Under the pieces are notes generated by a model, which was given only the letters and a program-made list of their open reading frames with translations, did not search any database and was not told where the DNA came from. A stretch of DNA of 64,000 nucleotides, from NCBI RefSeq assembly GCF_036850765.1, contig NC_089495.1, positions 195,627,847 through 195,691,846 on the forward strand. Reading direction: 5' to 3'. The position numbers were made by a program, and so were the translations under genes. The DNA is from Saccopteryx bilineata. Lineage: Eukaryota; Chordata; Mammalia; Chiroptera; Emballonuridae. The first letter of the stretch is position 1. Each line of letters begins with the position of its first letter. Shown piece by piece: positions 50,369-61,357 of this stretch.

Positions 50369-50815
50369 GGCCCTGGCCAGTTGGCTCAGCAGTAGAGCAT
50401 CAACCTGGCGTGTGGATGTCCCAGGTTCAATTCCCAGTCAGGGCACACAGGAGAATCAACCATCTGTTTCTTCACCTCTATCCCTCCTCCTCTTTCTCTC
50501 TCTCTCCCCTTCCCACAGCCATGGCTCTATTGGTTCAAGAGCATCGGCCCCGGGCACGGAGGATGGCTGATTGGTTAAAGAGCATCAGCCCCAGGCACTG
50601 AGAATGGCTCTGTGGAACCTCTGCCTCAGGTGCTACAAATAGCCCAGTTGTGAGCATGGCCCCAGATGGGCAGAGCATTGGCCCCAGAGGGGGACTGTCA
50701 GGTGGATCCCAGTCAGGGAGCACACAGGAGTCTGTCTCTCTAGCTCCCCTCCTTTCACTTGAAAAAAAAAGAAGAAAAAAATTAAAATTAAAATAAAATT
50801 TTTAAAAATTTACTG
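50369..50815 (+). mobile_element. SINE, type A, older copy
   Basis: GGCCCTGGCCAGTTGGCTCA head, diverged body, A/T-rich tail. The next SINE begins about 5 bp after its tail, in the same orientation. Confidence 0.8.
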
Positions 50816-50819
50816 TCTT

Positions 50820-51198
50820 GGCCCTGGCCAGTTGGCTCAACAGTAGAGTGTTGGCCCAGCATGTGGAAGTTCTGGGTTTGATTCCCAGTCAGGGCACACA
50901 GGAGAAGTGCCCATCTGCTTCTTCACCCTTCCCTCTTCCCTTTCTGTCTGTCTCCCTCTTCCCCTCCCACAGCAAAGGCTCCAATGGAGCAAAGTTGGCC
51001 TAGGCGCTGAGAATGGCTCCATGGCCTCTGCCTCAGGCACTAGAAAGAATGGCTCTGGTTGCATCAGAGCAATGGCCCAGATGGGCAGAGCATCGCCCCC
51101 TGGTGGCATGGCGGGTGGATCCCGGTTGGGCACATGTGGGAGTCTGTCTGTTTGCCTTCCAGCTTCTCACTTCAGAAATATACAAAAGAAAAAAAAAA
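50820..51198 (+). mobile_element. SINE, type A, older copy
   Basis: Head GGCCCTGGCCAGTTGGCTCA. TTTACTGTCTT before and TTCACTGTCTT after are the likely target duplication. CACTGTCTT-like sequence before the preceding SINE suggests both inserted at about the same spot. Confidence 0.82.
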
Positions 51199-53165
51199 TT
51201 CACTGTCTTTCTATACACCAGTAACAATTTGGTAACATAACTTGTAAAATCATCCTATTTACCAAATCTATACAGTTCTTTAAAAAAAATTCTAGCAATG
51301 TATCTAAGTCTAGCATTTCTCTGTTTGGGGGCAGGAAGAGCATAAATGGGTGTTAATGCTTTTCAAGGGTCTCTGTGATGAACTAGTGTGGGAAAACTAG
51401 AGGCCTCTCTTGAAGTGCCAAAGGCACTGTTGTGTGTGTCAAGGCTCTCAGTTCTCTGGCAATGAAATCTATACAGCCTTCTCTAATACAGCATTTTCAA
51501 AATGTCTGACAGTAGAATCCTCTTGTCTAAGTGGCTTCACCTTGGGAAAGGCTGACCTGGGACCTCCAAGTTCCCTTCTAATTCTCACAGTCACCATTCT
51601 AGTTTTGGCTCTGCCACTAATTTGCTACTTGACTTTGGCCAACTCATCTTTCCCTTTGGGGACCCAGTTTATTAAGATATTAGGTGGCTGTGTGAAGTTC
51701 AGACTCTAAGATCTCTACCTGTTTCCTGTTTCCAGCTCTAAAATGCCATGTTGTAGCCCAGAGTTAGAATAACATTTCCATTTATACCTCCTTTCTCAAT
51801 TACGACAGAGAAATTACAAAAATGCACAGGAGCAAATTTTAAAAAAGAATTAAATTTACTCCACATTCCACTGTGACCCTTTTCCAAAAGGTATGAAGAA
51901 AGCCAGCATTTATGGAGCACCATGTACAAAAGCGGTATGTTAGCATAGGTCTGTTCTTATGCTTATTTTACAGAAGAGGAGAGAGAGGGTCAGAGAGGTA
52001 AGATTACCTGTGTAAGGTCGTACGGCTTGCATGCCTCTAACCCAAGTCGTCCTGACTCTGCAGCACACATCCTCAGCCGCTACCACATAAAGCCTCCCCA
52101 TTTGAAGGGGGGGGGGTCCTCATCACTGGAGCCATTCCTTTTCCTCTGGCTCCCTAAGTCCTTCAGGATTCTCTCCTCTCCCCAGAGAAGCTGTGGACAT
52201 TATTTCCTCCAAAAACAGTCAGTTTTACCATGGAAGCACCTGCGTCCCTCCCCCAAACTCAGTCTACCTTATCTCTAGAAAAACTACCCGGGTCACTTGC
52301 CCTGGAGAAGGGGGTAAAATAAGCCTCTCCCTACCCCAACTCCACCCCTACAAATCTCTGGATTTGGGGTAAATTCAGCAGGCTGGAGACAGAAGAATGG
52401 GTATGTATTTAAGTTTCACATAGACTATTGTCTTACTTGAATGTCTGATAAAGAAAACACAATGGTTGCAAGATGGGGGCTGGGAGGTGAGATTTCCTAA
52501 GTGGAGAATTCTAGAAGACAGGCCTGGTGTTCTGAAGACTGGGTCCTCCTAACAGATGGGCAGGCAACCAGGGTGGGGACACAAGAGATAAATGTGGGGT
52601 GGGACAAAGACCCTGCCAGGGAAAACCAGCCCAAGAGGGTTGGCTAGGACTGGTCCATTCAGAATGGGAAATGGAGGCAGGATGTGATGCGTTAGCAATG
52701 AACTTGGTCACTGCTATGGAATCCAAGGGCCAACGGCAGCACCGTCCAAAAGAAATATAATGTGAGTCACTTCTGTCATTTTAAATGTTCTAGTTGTCAC
52801 ATTAAAAAAAACCCAGTAAATCTATGGAATAGATTCCTCTCACAAGTAATGAGCTCCCCCTTGGTCTTAGCAATCGAGGGTTTCATACTCAAGTGTCCTC
52901 AATGCCTAGATAGGCAACAGAAATAGGTGGATGGGGCATAAGTGCATGTTACACTTTCCTATTGAAACAACAACAACAACATAGCAAGAATAATGTCCTG
53001 TTCATTAACGTAACTTCAGTGTAGGAACACTAAGGAATAGTGGAGCCTGTGGCAAATGAGAGAAAGCACACTGGATCTAAGTGAGATCTGTCTGTCTGAC
53101 CCTCTCTCTGACTCTCTCTCTCTCTGTCTTTGTCAAAAAAAAAAAAAAAAGAAAGAAAAAAAGTT
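51199..53165. other. Intergenic/intronic sequence with MIR-like pieces, no gene seen
   Basis: MIR-like phrases at 51530-51740 and 51900-52080. A CTCTCTCTGACTCTC/poly(A) end of a SINE (type C-like tail) sits at about 53085-53160 without a recognisable head. Confidence 0.5.
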
Positions 53166-53258
53166 AAGCAATTCAGGCCCAGGCCGGGTAGCTCAGTTGG
53201 CTACAGTTGTCCCAACATGCTGAAGTTGCGGGTTCAATCCCCAGTCAGGTCATATATA

Positions 53259-53815
53259 AGGTCTACTGGAAAGTTCTGTCCGTTTTTGGAATAAAACAAA
53301 ATACAAATTTTTCTTACCGTCAATAAACTTTATTAAATAATATAATTACCATTATTATTAATGATTTCTTGCCAGCGTGAGGGCAATTTGTATATCCCAT
53401 TTTTGAAAAATGTTTTATCTTTTGATGCAAAAAATTGAACCAGTGCTTGGATATCTTCTTCATTTTTGAATTTTTGAACCTTCAAAAAATTTTGTAAGGA
53501 CAAAAACAAGTGATAGTTGGAGGGTGCTAAGTCCGGGGAATATGGTGGATGCGACAGACATGCTTCTGTAGCATTTCTTCCTTGTTGAAATTCGTAAAAA
53601 TTACAGTGGCATAAATGAACTTTATCAGTAGCCATGGGTATACTATCGCTTCACACATAAGACTAACGGGAGTCAATTTTGTTTTAGTTAATTTGCTACG
53701 TCAGTATGTATACATTAAGTGATAAAAATAGAGAGGCACAAATGCGCCAAATAAACATGTGCTTACGTGTTGAAACTTGTTGTGATAGAAATGGACAGAA
53801 CTTTCCAGTAGACCT
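53259..53815 (-). mobile_element. Mariner deletion derivative with perfect inverted ends
   Basis: 557 bp bounded by TA, with identical inverted ends AGGTCTACTGGAAAGTTCTG extended to at least 23 bp. On the minus strand it keeps about 180 bp of 5' leader, a start codon and a 100-codon ORF, then the 3' end. It is a short form of a longer mariner from which the middle of the transposase has been lost in frame. Confidence 0.9.
53333..53635 (-). pseudogene. Internally deleted mariner transposase (100 codons)
   Basis: The N-terminal about 22 residues (MATDKVHLCHCNFYEFQQGR) run directly into the C-terminal part with the mariner signature HPPYSPDLAPSNYHLF. About two thirds of the usual roughly 345 residues are missing, including the first two catalytic aspartates. 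The third catalytic Asp of the D,D34D triad (the D of PSD-Y in active relatives) is Asn here. It cannot be an active transposase. Confidence 0.88.
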
Positions 53816-53929
53816 TATATAAGAAGCAATCAATGAAGGCATGAATCAGTGTAACAAATCCAACAAGTTGATGTCTCTCTCTCTCTTTCCCTTCCTCTCT
53901 CTCTAAAAATCAATTTTTAAAAAAGGTTA

Positions 53930-56900
53930 GTAATCAATTCAAATTTTATTAAAAAACAAGTGAGTGGGCTAGATGTCAACTTCGGATCGCCTTTATAACC
54001 TTGACTATGCTTTACAGAGGAGGAAACTGAGGTTCAGAGTGGTTAAAATTTTTCCCAACTCAGAGCTAAGACAAAGAACTAGCTCTTCCGGTCATTTTTA
54101 CTATGGCTGCTAATAACCAACACTGATTTTTCATTATTCTTGTTGAGAATTTACTAGGTGCCAGGCTCTGTGCTGAACATATGACACCATGAAGGAGATA
54201 CTGTTTATGGTGCCGGAGTTAGACGGGGGAAGCCCAGGCTCAGAAAAGTGGAGTACACTGCCTAAGATCACACTGTGGGGGCTTGTACCTGAGTCCCTGT
54301 TTGATTACAGGACTCCAGATGGCCCCTCTGGCTACACTCCCTTCCACCTCACCACACTGAAGAACCAGCCTCAGAGACCAAGAAGACTGATTTACTCCGA
54401 GGGCTCCTCCGAAGGGCCCGGGGCTGTGGGCTGGGCAGCGTCCTGCACCTCCACACTCCCTTTAGCCACCACCGCCATTGTTTCATTCCTGTGAACTGGC
54501 TTCCGGTAAGATTTTGTTTGAGGAAAGAATGCCATTGCTTTTTTTTTTTCTTTTTCTTTAAATTTGAAAACTACTGACTGGCCCAGGGTCCCTCTGTTTA
54601 CAGGGGAGGAAACTGAGGTCCAGAGGTGGCAAGTGCCTGGTGTCCCTCCATAAGTCAGGACCAGAGCCAAGACTGGAACTGGATCCTGGAGGTCCAGCCT
54701 GGAGGGCAGGCCCTGCCTGGGAAGCTTCCCACTGGGTGTGCCAGGGCCTCCCTCCAGCTCCTCTGGCCCCGGCCCAGGAAGGCCAACTGCTCTCTCTGTC
54801 TCACCACCTCCTTGGCCCCTTCTCCCGCCTGTTTGGATAACTTTTTCACCTCTTCCTTCACAAGCTCTCCTTGAGGTGTGGCTGCCGCCTTGCGTGTCCT
54901 GGGGAATCCTGGGGCTTTGGCAGTGTGGCAGCCCAGGCTTGGCTGGTCCGCAGCAGACAGTTCTCAAACAGTGGCTGTCTGGGCAGAGGGAGGCCTGTTT
55001 ACCCAGGGCAGGGCCAGGAGAGGCTGCAGCTTCCTCCCCGTGCCACTAGCCCATCCAGCCACTCAGCATACGGACTCGGCTCTCCCCATCTGTATTTGTT
55101 CATTCCACAAATATTTATGGAGTGCCCACTGTGTACTAAGCACTGCTCAGCATGCTGAGGATATAGCAAGGAACAAGACAGCCAGATTCCCCGCTGTAAT
55201 GGAACTTATACTGTAGTAAAGACAAATGATAAACAGATCCCGGAATGCACCAGAGCTGTAGAGGCTACCAGGATTGATAATAACGGGTGAAAGAAGGTAG
55301 GTCAGCCTTAGATTTGGGTGATGGAGGCCACTCTGAGTGAGGAACAATGGAGCTAAGAACCAAACTCTGAGAAGAAATCAATTATGGGAAGAGCTGGAGA
55401 ATGGGTGTTCCTGGCAGACAGAACAGCAAGTACAAAAGTCCTGGGGCAGGAATGTGCTCGGAGAGACTGGAAGATAGCAAAGAGACCAGTGCGGCTGAAG
55501 TGGAGTGAGCCACAGGGAGACAGACAGGAGAGGCCAGCAGAGGGGCAGACAGAGTCCGTTCCCAGGGGGCCTTTCAGGGCAGGGAAAGAGCTCAGGTTTT
55601 CTGTTCAGTGTGAACCAGGTCTTGGGAACTATCCGGCAGGAATTTTAAACATGACTGTATCCTGAACTTCTCTACCTTTAACTCTGCTTTTCCCTCTGTG
55701 GCTTTTTGTCCCACAACTCTTGGTTTCAGGTACACTTGAGAGTGTTTGAAATAGTGTTTAATTACTCTTTTTTCAATTTAAATTATTTTTTCAAAAAATT
55801 TATTAAAGCTATATAGGTTCACAATTGAAAAAGAATTCGAATACTTCTACAAAGCTGAAACGATAGAGCAGTGGCTGGCCCACTCTTCCCTGAACTTGAT
55901 TCCCACCACCCAGAGGCAAGTCCTTGAAACCATTTTAGCTGGGGTTTCTTTCCCCCCCTTGTGTTTTCCTCTGTATTTTTAGATATCACGGTTATGCTTC
56001 TTCTTCTTGACTTTTCAGTATTAGATGTAATATGTTCATTTGTCAATAGGAAAGATTCTATAAACTATTTCTCAATTCGAAGATGAGTCAATATCCATTA
56101 TTTTTTATTTGCGTAACTATATTACTTTCGTTACTAAAATTCACAGCTGATGTCATCTGTACATGAACTAAGGCCTTTGCATGTATTATCTCAGTTAATC
56201 TTTACAGTAACACTAAGGGAGGTGTTGGTCAACATAACAATAATACTAACACTTTACACTCAGTGAAACCATCTGCAGTTTGCAGAAGACTCCTGCAACC
56301 ATCCCTTTATCTGCAGAGCTATCTTGAGAGGTAAGCAGAACTGGCATTATTAACCCCATTTTTAGAGAAGGACATGGTCCCCAGAACAATAAAGGAAACT
56401 CCATCTATCACGGTAGGTTGCAGTGGTTAAAATAAAACCCAGTTTCCAGCCAAGATGAAAGGAGCCGGGGTTCCTGTGTGAAGGAGATAACTCTTCTATC
56501 TTACGTTTGGGGGTGGCTGTCGCCTCAGCTAATAGTGCCCTTACTAATACAATACTTGGGTTTGAATCCTAGCTCTGCCTCTTGTAAGCTGTGTGGTTTG
56601 GGATAAGCTATTTAACCTCTGAGCGTTTGTTACCTCTTCTGAGAAATGGGTGTGTGAAGTTACAGGACAAAATTTTTATAAAGAGTTTAGAACAGTGGCT
56701 GGTCCATAGTAAGAAGTATGTAAGTGATTAGAGAAACCCGAGGTAGGAAATGAGTGAGCTGGGATCTATATCTGGCCCCTCTGATGCCAAGTTCAGTGTC
56801 TGACCCCACACCCCAGGCACTTATGTTCTTAGATTTCTACCATGTCTACCTACTACCTGTAGTTTACTTACCTGTAATTATTTACTTGATATTTTCTTTC

Positions 56901-57113
56901 TTTTGAAGACATACATTAGCTTTAAGAGGATATCTTGTATTAATGCTTTAATATGCTAGTTATAAATTTTGCTAACACACAGTAAAATAAATTCAATATG
57001 ATTTAAAAGGGTTTGTCCATGTACAACCTAAAATCAGCCCCTGTACCCTGCGGGTACACCAAAGGACAAATATGCTATTTTTAGGTCTATAAAAAACCTT
57101 TGGAGCCTGACCA
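53930..57113. other. Upstream non-coding region with old repeats
   Basis: MIR-like sequence at 53990-54310, 54590-54680 and 56520-56790. An old interspersed repeat runs from about 55090 to 55660 (ATTTATGGAGTGCCCACTGT, CAGCAAGTACAAAAGTCCTG phrases). An old LINE-type 3' segment is at about 55740-56050. No exon is recognised, and the P2-specific exon 1 of HNF4A was looked for and not seen. Confidence 0.5.
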
Positions 57114-57410
57114 CAGTGGCGCAGTGGATAGAGCATCGGACTGGGATGCAGAAGGACCCAGGTTCGAGACCCCAAGGTCGCCAGCTTGAGCAAAAGCTCA
57201 CCAGCTTGGACCCAAGGTCACTGGCTCAAGCAAGGGGTTACTCAGTCTTCTGTAGCCCCATGGTCAAGGCAATATGAGAAAGCAATCAATGAACAACTAA
57301 GGTGTTGCAATGAAAAAATGATGATTGATGCTTCTCATTTCTCTCTGTTCCTGTCTGTCTGTCCCTAGCTATCCCTCTCTGACTCTCTCTCTGTCTCTGT
57401 TAAAAAAAAA
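57114..57410 (+). mobile_element. SINE, type C, followed by a VES 3' fragment
   Basis: GCCTGACCACAGTGGCGCAG head to poly(A) near 57410. Directly after it, 57411-57500 is the 3' half of a VES SINE (TCAACCAACAAATGCATAAT). Confidence 0.82.
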
Positions 57411-57802
57411 AATCAACCAACAAATGCATAATTGGGTGGAGTGGCAAGTTAATATGTATTTCTCTCTCTCTTTCTCTGGAATCAATAATTAAAAAAAAAT
57501 TTTTTTTTAAGTTGTAGTCAAAATAATACAAATTCTGGAGCTCAACTGCCTGGGTTGGAATTCTAACATTGTCTCTTAATGCCTACATCACTTTTGCTGA
57601 GTGACTCAACCTCTGTGCCTTCACTTACTCATCTAAGAAATGGGAGTGATGGCAACTTCCCTGGCCTCCATCTTACCTCGGGGCCAGGGAACCTTGCCGG
57701 GCGGGATGCGTGCTCTGTACTCAATAAAGCCTTTTGTTATTCCACACTTGGTGGCTCAAGCCCCGTTCCTTCCTTCTCGGCGGAGAAAAATACCTTACAT
57801 TT

Positions 57803-57821
57803 TGGTGCCGAAAACCCGGGA
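57803..57821 (+). other. Retroviral primer-binding site, tRNA-Phe type
   Basis: TGGTGCCGAAAACCCGGGA complements the tRNA-Phe 3' end apart from one additional A in the GAAA run. Its position 3 nt after a TTACA U5-like end is as expected. ERV-F-type class I elements use this primer. Confidence 0.8.
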
Positions 57822-58132
57822 GGAGTAGAAGTCCGCAAGGACGGCTCCTCTTCCTCATCCCCTCCGAGAAAGAACCAGGATCTCCGACCTTCCACCCACT
57901 TTGGTGCACAGTGCGGTATGTCCCCTGCCTCTGCCTTCCTCTCAGTTCTTTCCTCTGAGACTCCCTGTCCGAAACCGTAGCTACGTCAAGGAAGTCTTTT
58001 CCGTCCGTCCAAGTGCGTGTGCTTCGGAGACATTCGGAGCATATCCACTTTACCTTTTACGTCTGTGGCCAGACATTGAGTTTTTAGGACACTAATACTT
58101 AAATCTGACCACTCCGAGGACTGAGGGCGGCC

Positions 58133-58219
58133 ATGGGGGCACAGGAATCTCTCTCCTTAAAGAAGAAGAAACTGTTCTTCTTCTCCGCTGTGTCCAGGCC
58201 ACAGAACCCACTGAATTAG
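58133..58219 (+). pseudogene. Possible gag start, interrupted after 28 codons
   Basis: An ATG GGG start with a G-x-x-x-S context typical of N-myristoylated Gag lies about 310 bp after the primer-binding site, where gag would begin. A TAG stops it after 28 codons. Only position and the N-terminal context support this; it could be chance. Confidence 0.35.
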
Positions 58220-58610
58220 CCTCCTGAAGGGACTTTCGGTGCTAACACTCTCACCAATTTATCGCCAAAAAAGCTGGGAACTGATTGGAGATCTCTTACA
58301 TACACGGCTTCTAGTTATTCACGCACCTATCCTTAGTCTCTGTGCTGCCTGTTCCACCGCGCAGGCCTTTTCCTGGCCAGAGAAACCTCACCTAAAACCT
58401 CTACTCCTGATCTTTCCTTCTCCATGGACTCCCAACCCTCTCCCCCTCCTGTCTGACCCCCGGGGGCACCCCTCTCTCGGGACTTTTCTCTGGTCCCTCT
58501 GCGGACCTCTTTTGTGCTCGGGTCTCTTCCCTCTGAGAGCCCCCTCCCCTCCCTTTGCAAAAACCTGTTAAAAAAAAAAAAGAAAAAAAGAAAGAAAGAA
58601 ATGGGAGTGA

Positions 58611-59160
58611 CAATTATAGTACTTACCTCACAGGGTCATTGTGAAGATGAAGAGTTAATAAATGTAAAGCCCTAGTAAGTATTCCATAAATTTTTGCTAT
58701 TGTCACAACCCCAGCACACATCCATAAACATATAGAAATAAAACACATTTCACACATGCAAAATTTATTCTCATTACACGATATGCACTATATTTTCTAT
58801 TCTATTTTACTTCATTAAAAAAATATATATGGTCATCTTTGTGAAATTTCATTCATTTCTTTTTGATTTCTGACTCATGCTTTTTAATAATGAATATTAT
58901 ACTTCAATAAAAATATTTTAAATAGTATATTTTTATTCAAAAAGTGGCAAAGAATAAAAATAAAAGAAACTTGTTGATTATATGATTAGCAAGTGTGCTA
59001 AAATTAGTTTGTCCAGTACAGTAAGGGTCCATTAACAGATTTGGGTCCCTAATAGATAGGATGCCTCTGATTCGTAATTTCTTATGAAGACTGTTGAACT
59101 GCACTATAGAAATAATATACCTGCCTAAAATAAAATATAGTGCTTCAAAGGCTCTTTAAA
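58611..59160. other. AT-rich region after the retroviral insertion, no gene seen
   Basis: The MIR resumes at 58611 (GTACTTACCTCACAGGGTCA). From 58740 to 59160 the sequence is AT-rich with no assigned element. Confidence 0.5.
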
Positions 59161-59172
59161 AATAATATTTGA

Positions 59173-59497
59173 GCCTGACCAGATGGTAGCACAGTGAATA
59201 GAGCATCAGACTGGGATGTGGAGGACCCAGGTTCAAGACTGCGAGGTCGCCAGCTTGAGCGTGGGCTCATCTGGTTTGAGCAAAAGCTCACCAGCTTGAG
59301 CCCAAGGTCACTGGCTTGAGCAAGGGGTCACTCACTCTGCTGTAGCCCCCCGGTGAAGGCATATATGAGAAATCAGTCAATGAACAACTGAGGAGCTGCA
59401 ACGAAGAATTGATGTTTCTCATTCCTTTCCCTTCCTGTCTGTCCCTATCTGTCCCTCTCTCTGACTCTCTCTGCCACACACACAAAAAAGACTTAAC
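59173..59497 (+). mobile_element. SINE, type C, with perfect 12-bp TSD
   Basis: AATAATATTTGA at 59161-59172 and 59498-59509. The tail is A-rich after a CACACACA segment. Confidence 0.9.
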
Positions 59498-59593
59498 AAT
59501 AATATTTGATATATTAAAGCAAGAGTGAGCAAACTACAACCCCTTGGACAAATCTGGCCCACTGTCTGTTTTTGTAAATAAAATTTTATTGGA

Positions 59594-59931
59594 CCTGACC
59601 AGGCAGTGGCGCAGTGGTCGAGTGTCGGACTGGGATGCGGAGGACACAGGTTCAAGACCCTGAGGTTGCCAGCTTGAGCACGGGCTCATCTGGTTTGACC
59701 AAAGCTCACCAGCTTGGACCCAAGGTCACTGGCTTGAGCAAGGGGTTACTTGGTCTGCTGTAGCCTCACAATCAAGGCACATATGAGAAAACAATCAATG
59801 AACAACTAAGGTGTCACAACAAAAAACTAATGATTGATGCTTCTCATTTCTCTCTGTTCCTGTCTGTCTGTCCCTATCTATCCCTCTCTTTGACTTTCTG
59901 TCTCTGCAAATAAATAAATAAATAAATAAAG
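59594..59931 (+). mobile_element. SINE, type C, with 10-bp TSD
   Basis: TTTTATTGGA at 59584-59593 and 59932-59941, with a (TAAA)n tail. Confidence 0.88.
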
Positions 59932-60062
59932 TTTTATTGGAACACAGCCACACCCATTCATTTATTTATTGCTTATGGTTGTGTTTGTGCTATAAGAGCT
60001 GAATAGTTGCCATGGATATCATCTGGCCTGCAAAACCTAAAATATCTACTATCTGGTCTTTT

Positions 60063-60398
60063 TTTTTTTTTTTTTTTTTTACAGAGACAGAGAGAGAGTC
60101 GGAGAGAGGGATAGATAGGGACAGACAGACAGGAACAGAGAGAGATAAGAAGCATCAATCATTAGTTTTTCGTTGTGACACCTTAGTTGTTCATTGATTG
60201 CTTTCTCATATGTGCCTTGACCGTGGGGCTACAGCAGACCAAGTAACCCTTTGCTGAAGCCAGCGACCTTGGGTCCAAGTTGGTGAGCTTTGCTCAAACC
60301 AGATGAGCCTGCGCTCAAGCTGGTGACCTCGGGGTCTCGAACCTGCGTCCTTCGCATCCCAGTCCGACGCTCTGCCACTGCACCACCGCCTGGTCAGG
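60063..60398 (-). mobile_element. SINE, type C, with perfect 14-bp TSD
   Basis: CTATCTGGTCTTTT at 60049-60062 and 60399-60412. Minus-strand copy with a long T run at its left end. Confidence 0.9.
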
Positions 60399-60438
60399 CT
60401 ATCTGGTCTTTTACAGAAAAAGTTTATCAACCGCTATG

Positions 60439-61143
60439 TTAAAGTTGTAATTCCAAACTCTTAAGCTTAAATTAAGTCTTATTCTGTTTATATTTTATTT
60501 TATACTATTAATCTAGCGAATTTTAACAAGTGCATTTTCCCCAACATTTTACTTTGAAAAATTTCAAACCTACTAAAGGTTGAATGAATAGTATAGTTAG
60601 CACTCATGTATCCTTCACCAAGATTTAGCAATTGGTAGCATTCTGTCACACCTGCTTTATTATTATCGATGTATCTCTCTGTACTTTTTAATTGAAATAT
60701 TTGTAAAAATTCTATCTTCACATCTGTTATACATATTTGACTTTGTGTGTGTGTGTATGCATGCACACGTGCACACGCATGTGCCTGACCCCATGACAGA
60801 AGTGGTCAACTGTATACCAACAAATTCATGCTCCCTTTCCATACTTTAGATCTACTCCCGGAAAACAGCTGCCTGCTAGTGACCACATATCCCAGAATCC
60901 TCTGTATTTGGCCAAGACCATGGGATTAGTTCTCACCAACTGAATGTGAGCAGAAGTGATAAATGTCACTCTAGGCCAGGGGCCACTTTTGTGATCCCTG
61001 GGTGACTATATGACAGAAGTAAATAAACTTGTAATTTACATTTTGGGTTTGTTACAATAGCTAGTATGGCTCTAGCTAATACAACCCAGTATATTGTGTG
61101 ACCTGTTATGGGTCAAGATGGCAGCTTGAAACACACTGGTCTG
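60439..61143. other. Old LINE-type 3' sequence and unassigned sequence
   Basis: About 60520-60740 resembles an old L1 3' end (ACTCATGTATCCTTCACCAA), followed by a (TG)n run. The remainder, 60790-61100, looks like an old repeat that I cannot name. No gene seen. Confidence 0.5.
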
Positions 61144-61341
61144 GCCTGACCTGTGGTGGCGCAGTGGATCAAGTGTCGACCTGGAACACTGAAATCACCA
61201 GTTCGAAATCCCGGGCTTGCCTGATCAAGGCACATATAGGAGTTGATGCTTCCTGCTCCTCCCCCCTCTTCTTTGTCTCTCTGTGTCTCTCCCCTCTCTA
61301 AAAATGAATAAATAAAATCATAAAAAAATAAAAAAAAGAAA
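61144..61341 (+). mobile_element. SINE, type B, with perfect 16-bp TSD
   Basis: GAAACACACTGGTCTG at 61128-61143 and 61342-61357. Confidence 0.92.
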
Positions 61342-61357
61342 GAAACACACTGGTCTG

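Larger units (their letters stand above)
53174..53925 (+). mobile_element. SINE, VES-type, split by a mariner element
   Basis: 5' half at 53174-53258 (GGCCCAGGCCGGGTAGCTCA to CCCCAGTCAGGTCATATA) and 3' half at 53816-53925 (AGAAGCAATCAATGAAGGCA to the CTCTCT/AAAAATCAATTTTT end) join into one VES copy. Confidence 0.88.
57650..58595 (+). mobile_element. Retroviral R-U5-PBS-leader sequence ending in poly(A), 15-bp TSD
   Basis: Starts with R/U5-like sequence holding AATAAA (57723-57728), then a primer-binding site (57803-57821) complementary to the 3' end of tRNA-Phe with one extra A, then a long GC-rich leader, and ends in an A-rich tail (58569-58595). The flanks AAGAAATGGGAGTGA at 57635-57649 and 58596-58610 are identical. 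No U3 precedes it and no LTR follows. This fits an ERV transcript copied in by LINE-1 machinery, not a provirus or solo LTR. It interrupts a MIR. No intact viral gene is present. Confidence 0.8.
59519..60438. mobile_element. Old non-autonomous hAT-like element split by two SINEs
   Basis: Left end AGTGAGCAAACTACAACCCC, middle TTTTATTGGAACACAGCCAC, right end TTACAGAAAAAGTTTATCAA. Without the SINEs at 59594-59931 and 60063-60398 it is about 240 bp, as expected for the widespread mammalian repeat it resembles. Class by recognition only. Confidence 0.65.

Noticed and set aside
55090..55660. Possible conserved exon region
   Set aside because: The phrases match an old dispersed mammalian repeat, and no open frame with good splice sites is seen.
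57579..58571. ORFs of 60-133 codons in the retroviral insert
   Set aside because: They cross the R-U5 and primer-binding-site region and match no retroviral protein I can recognise; only a short gag-like start is suggested.
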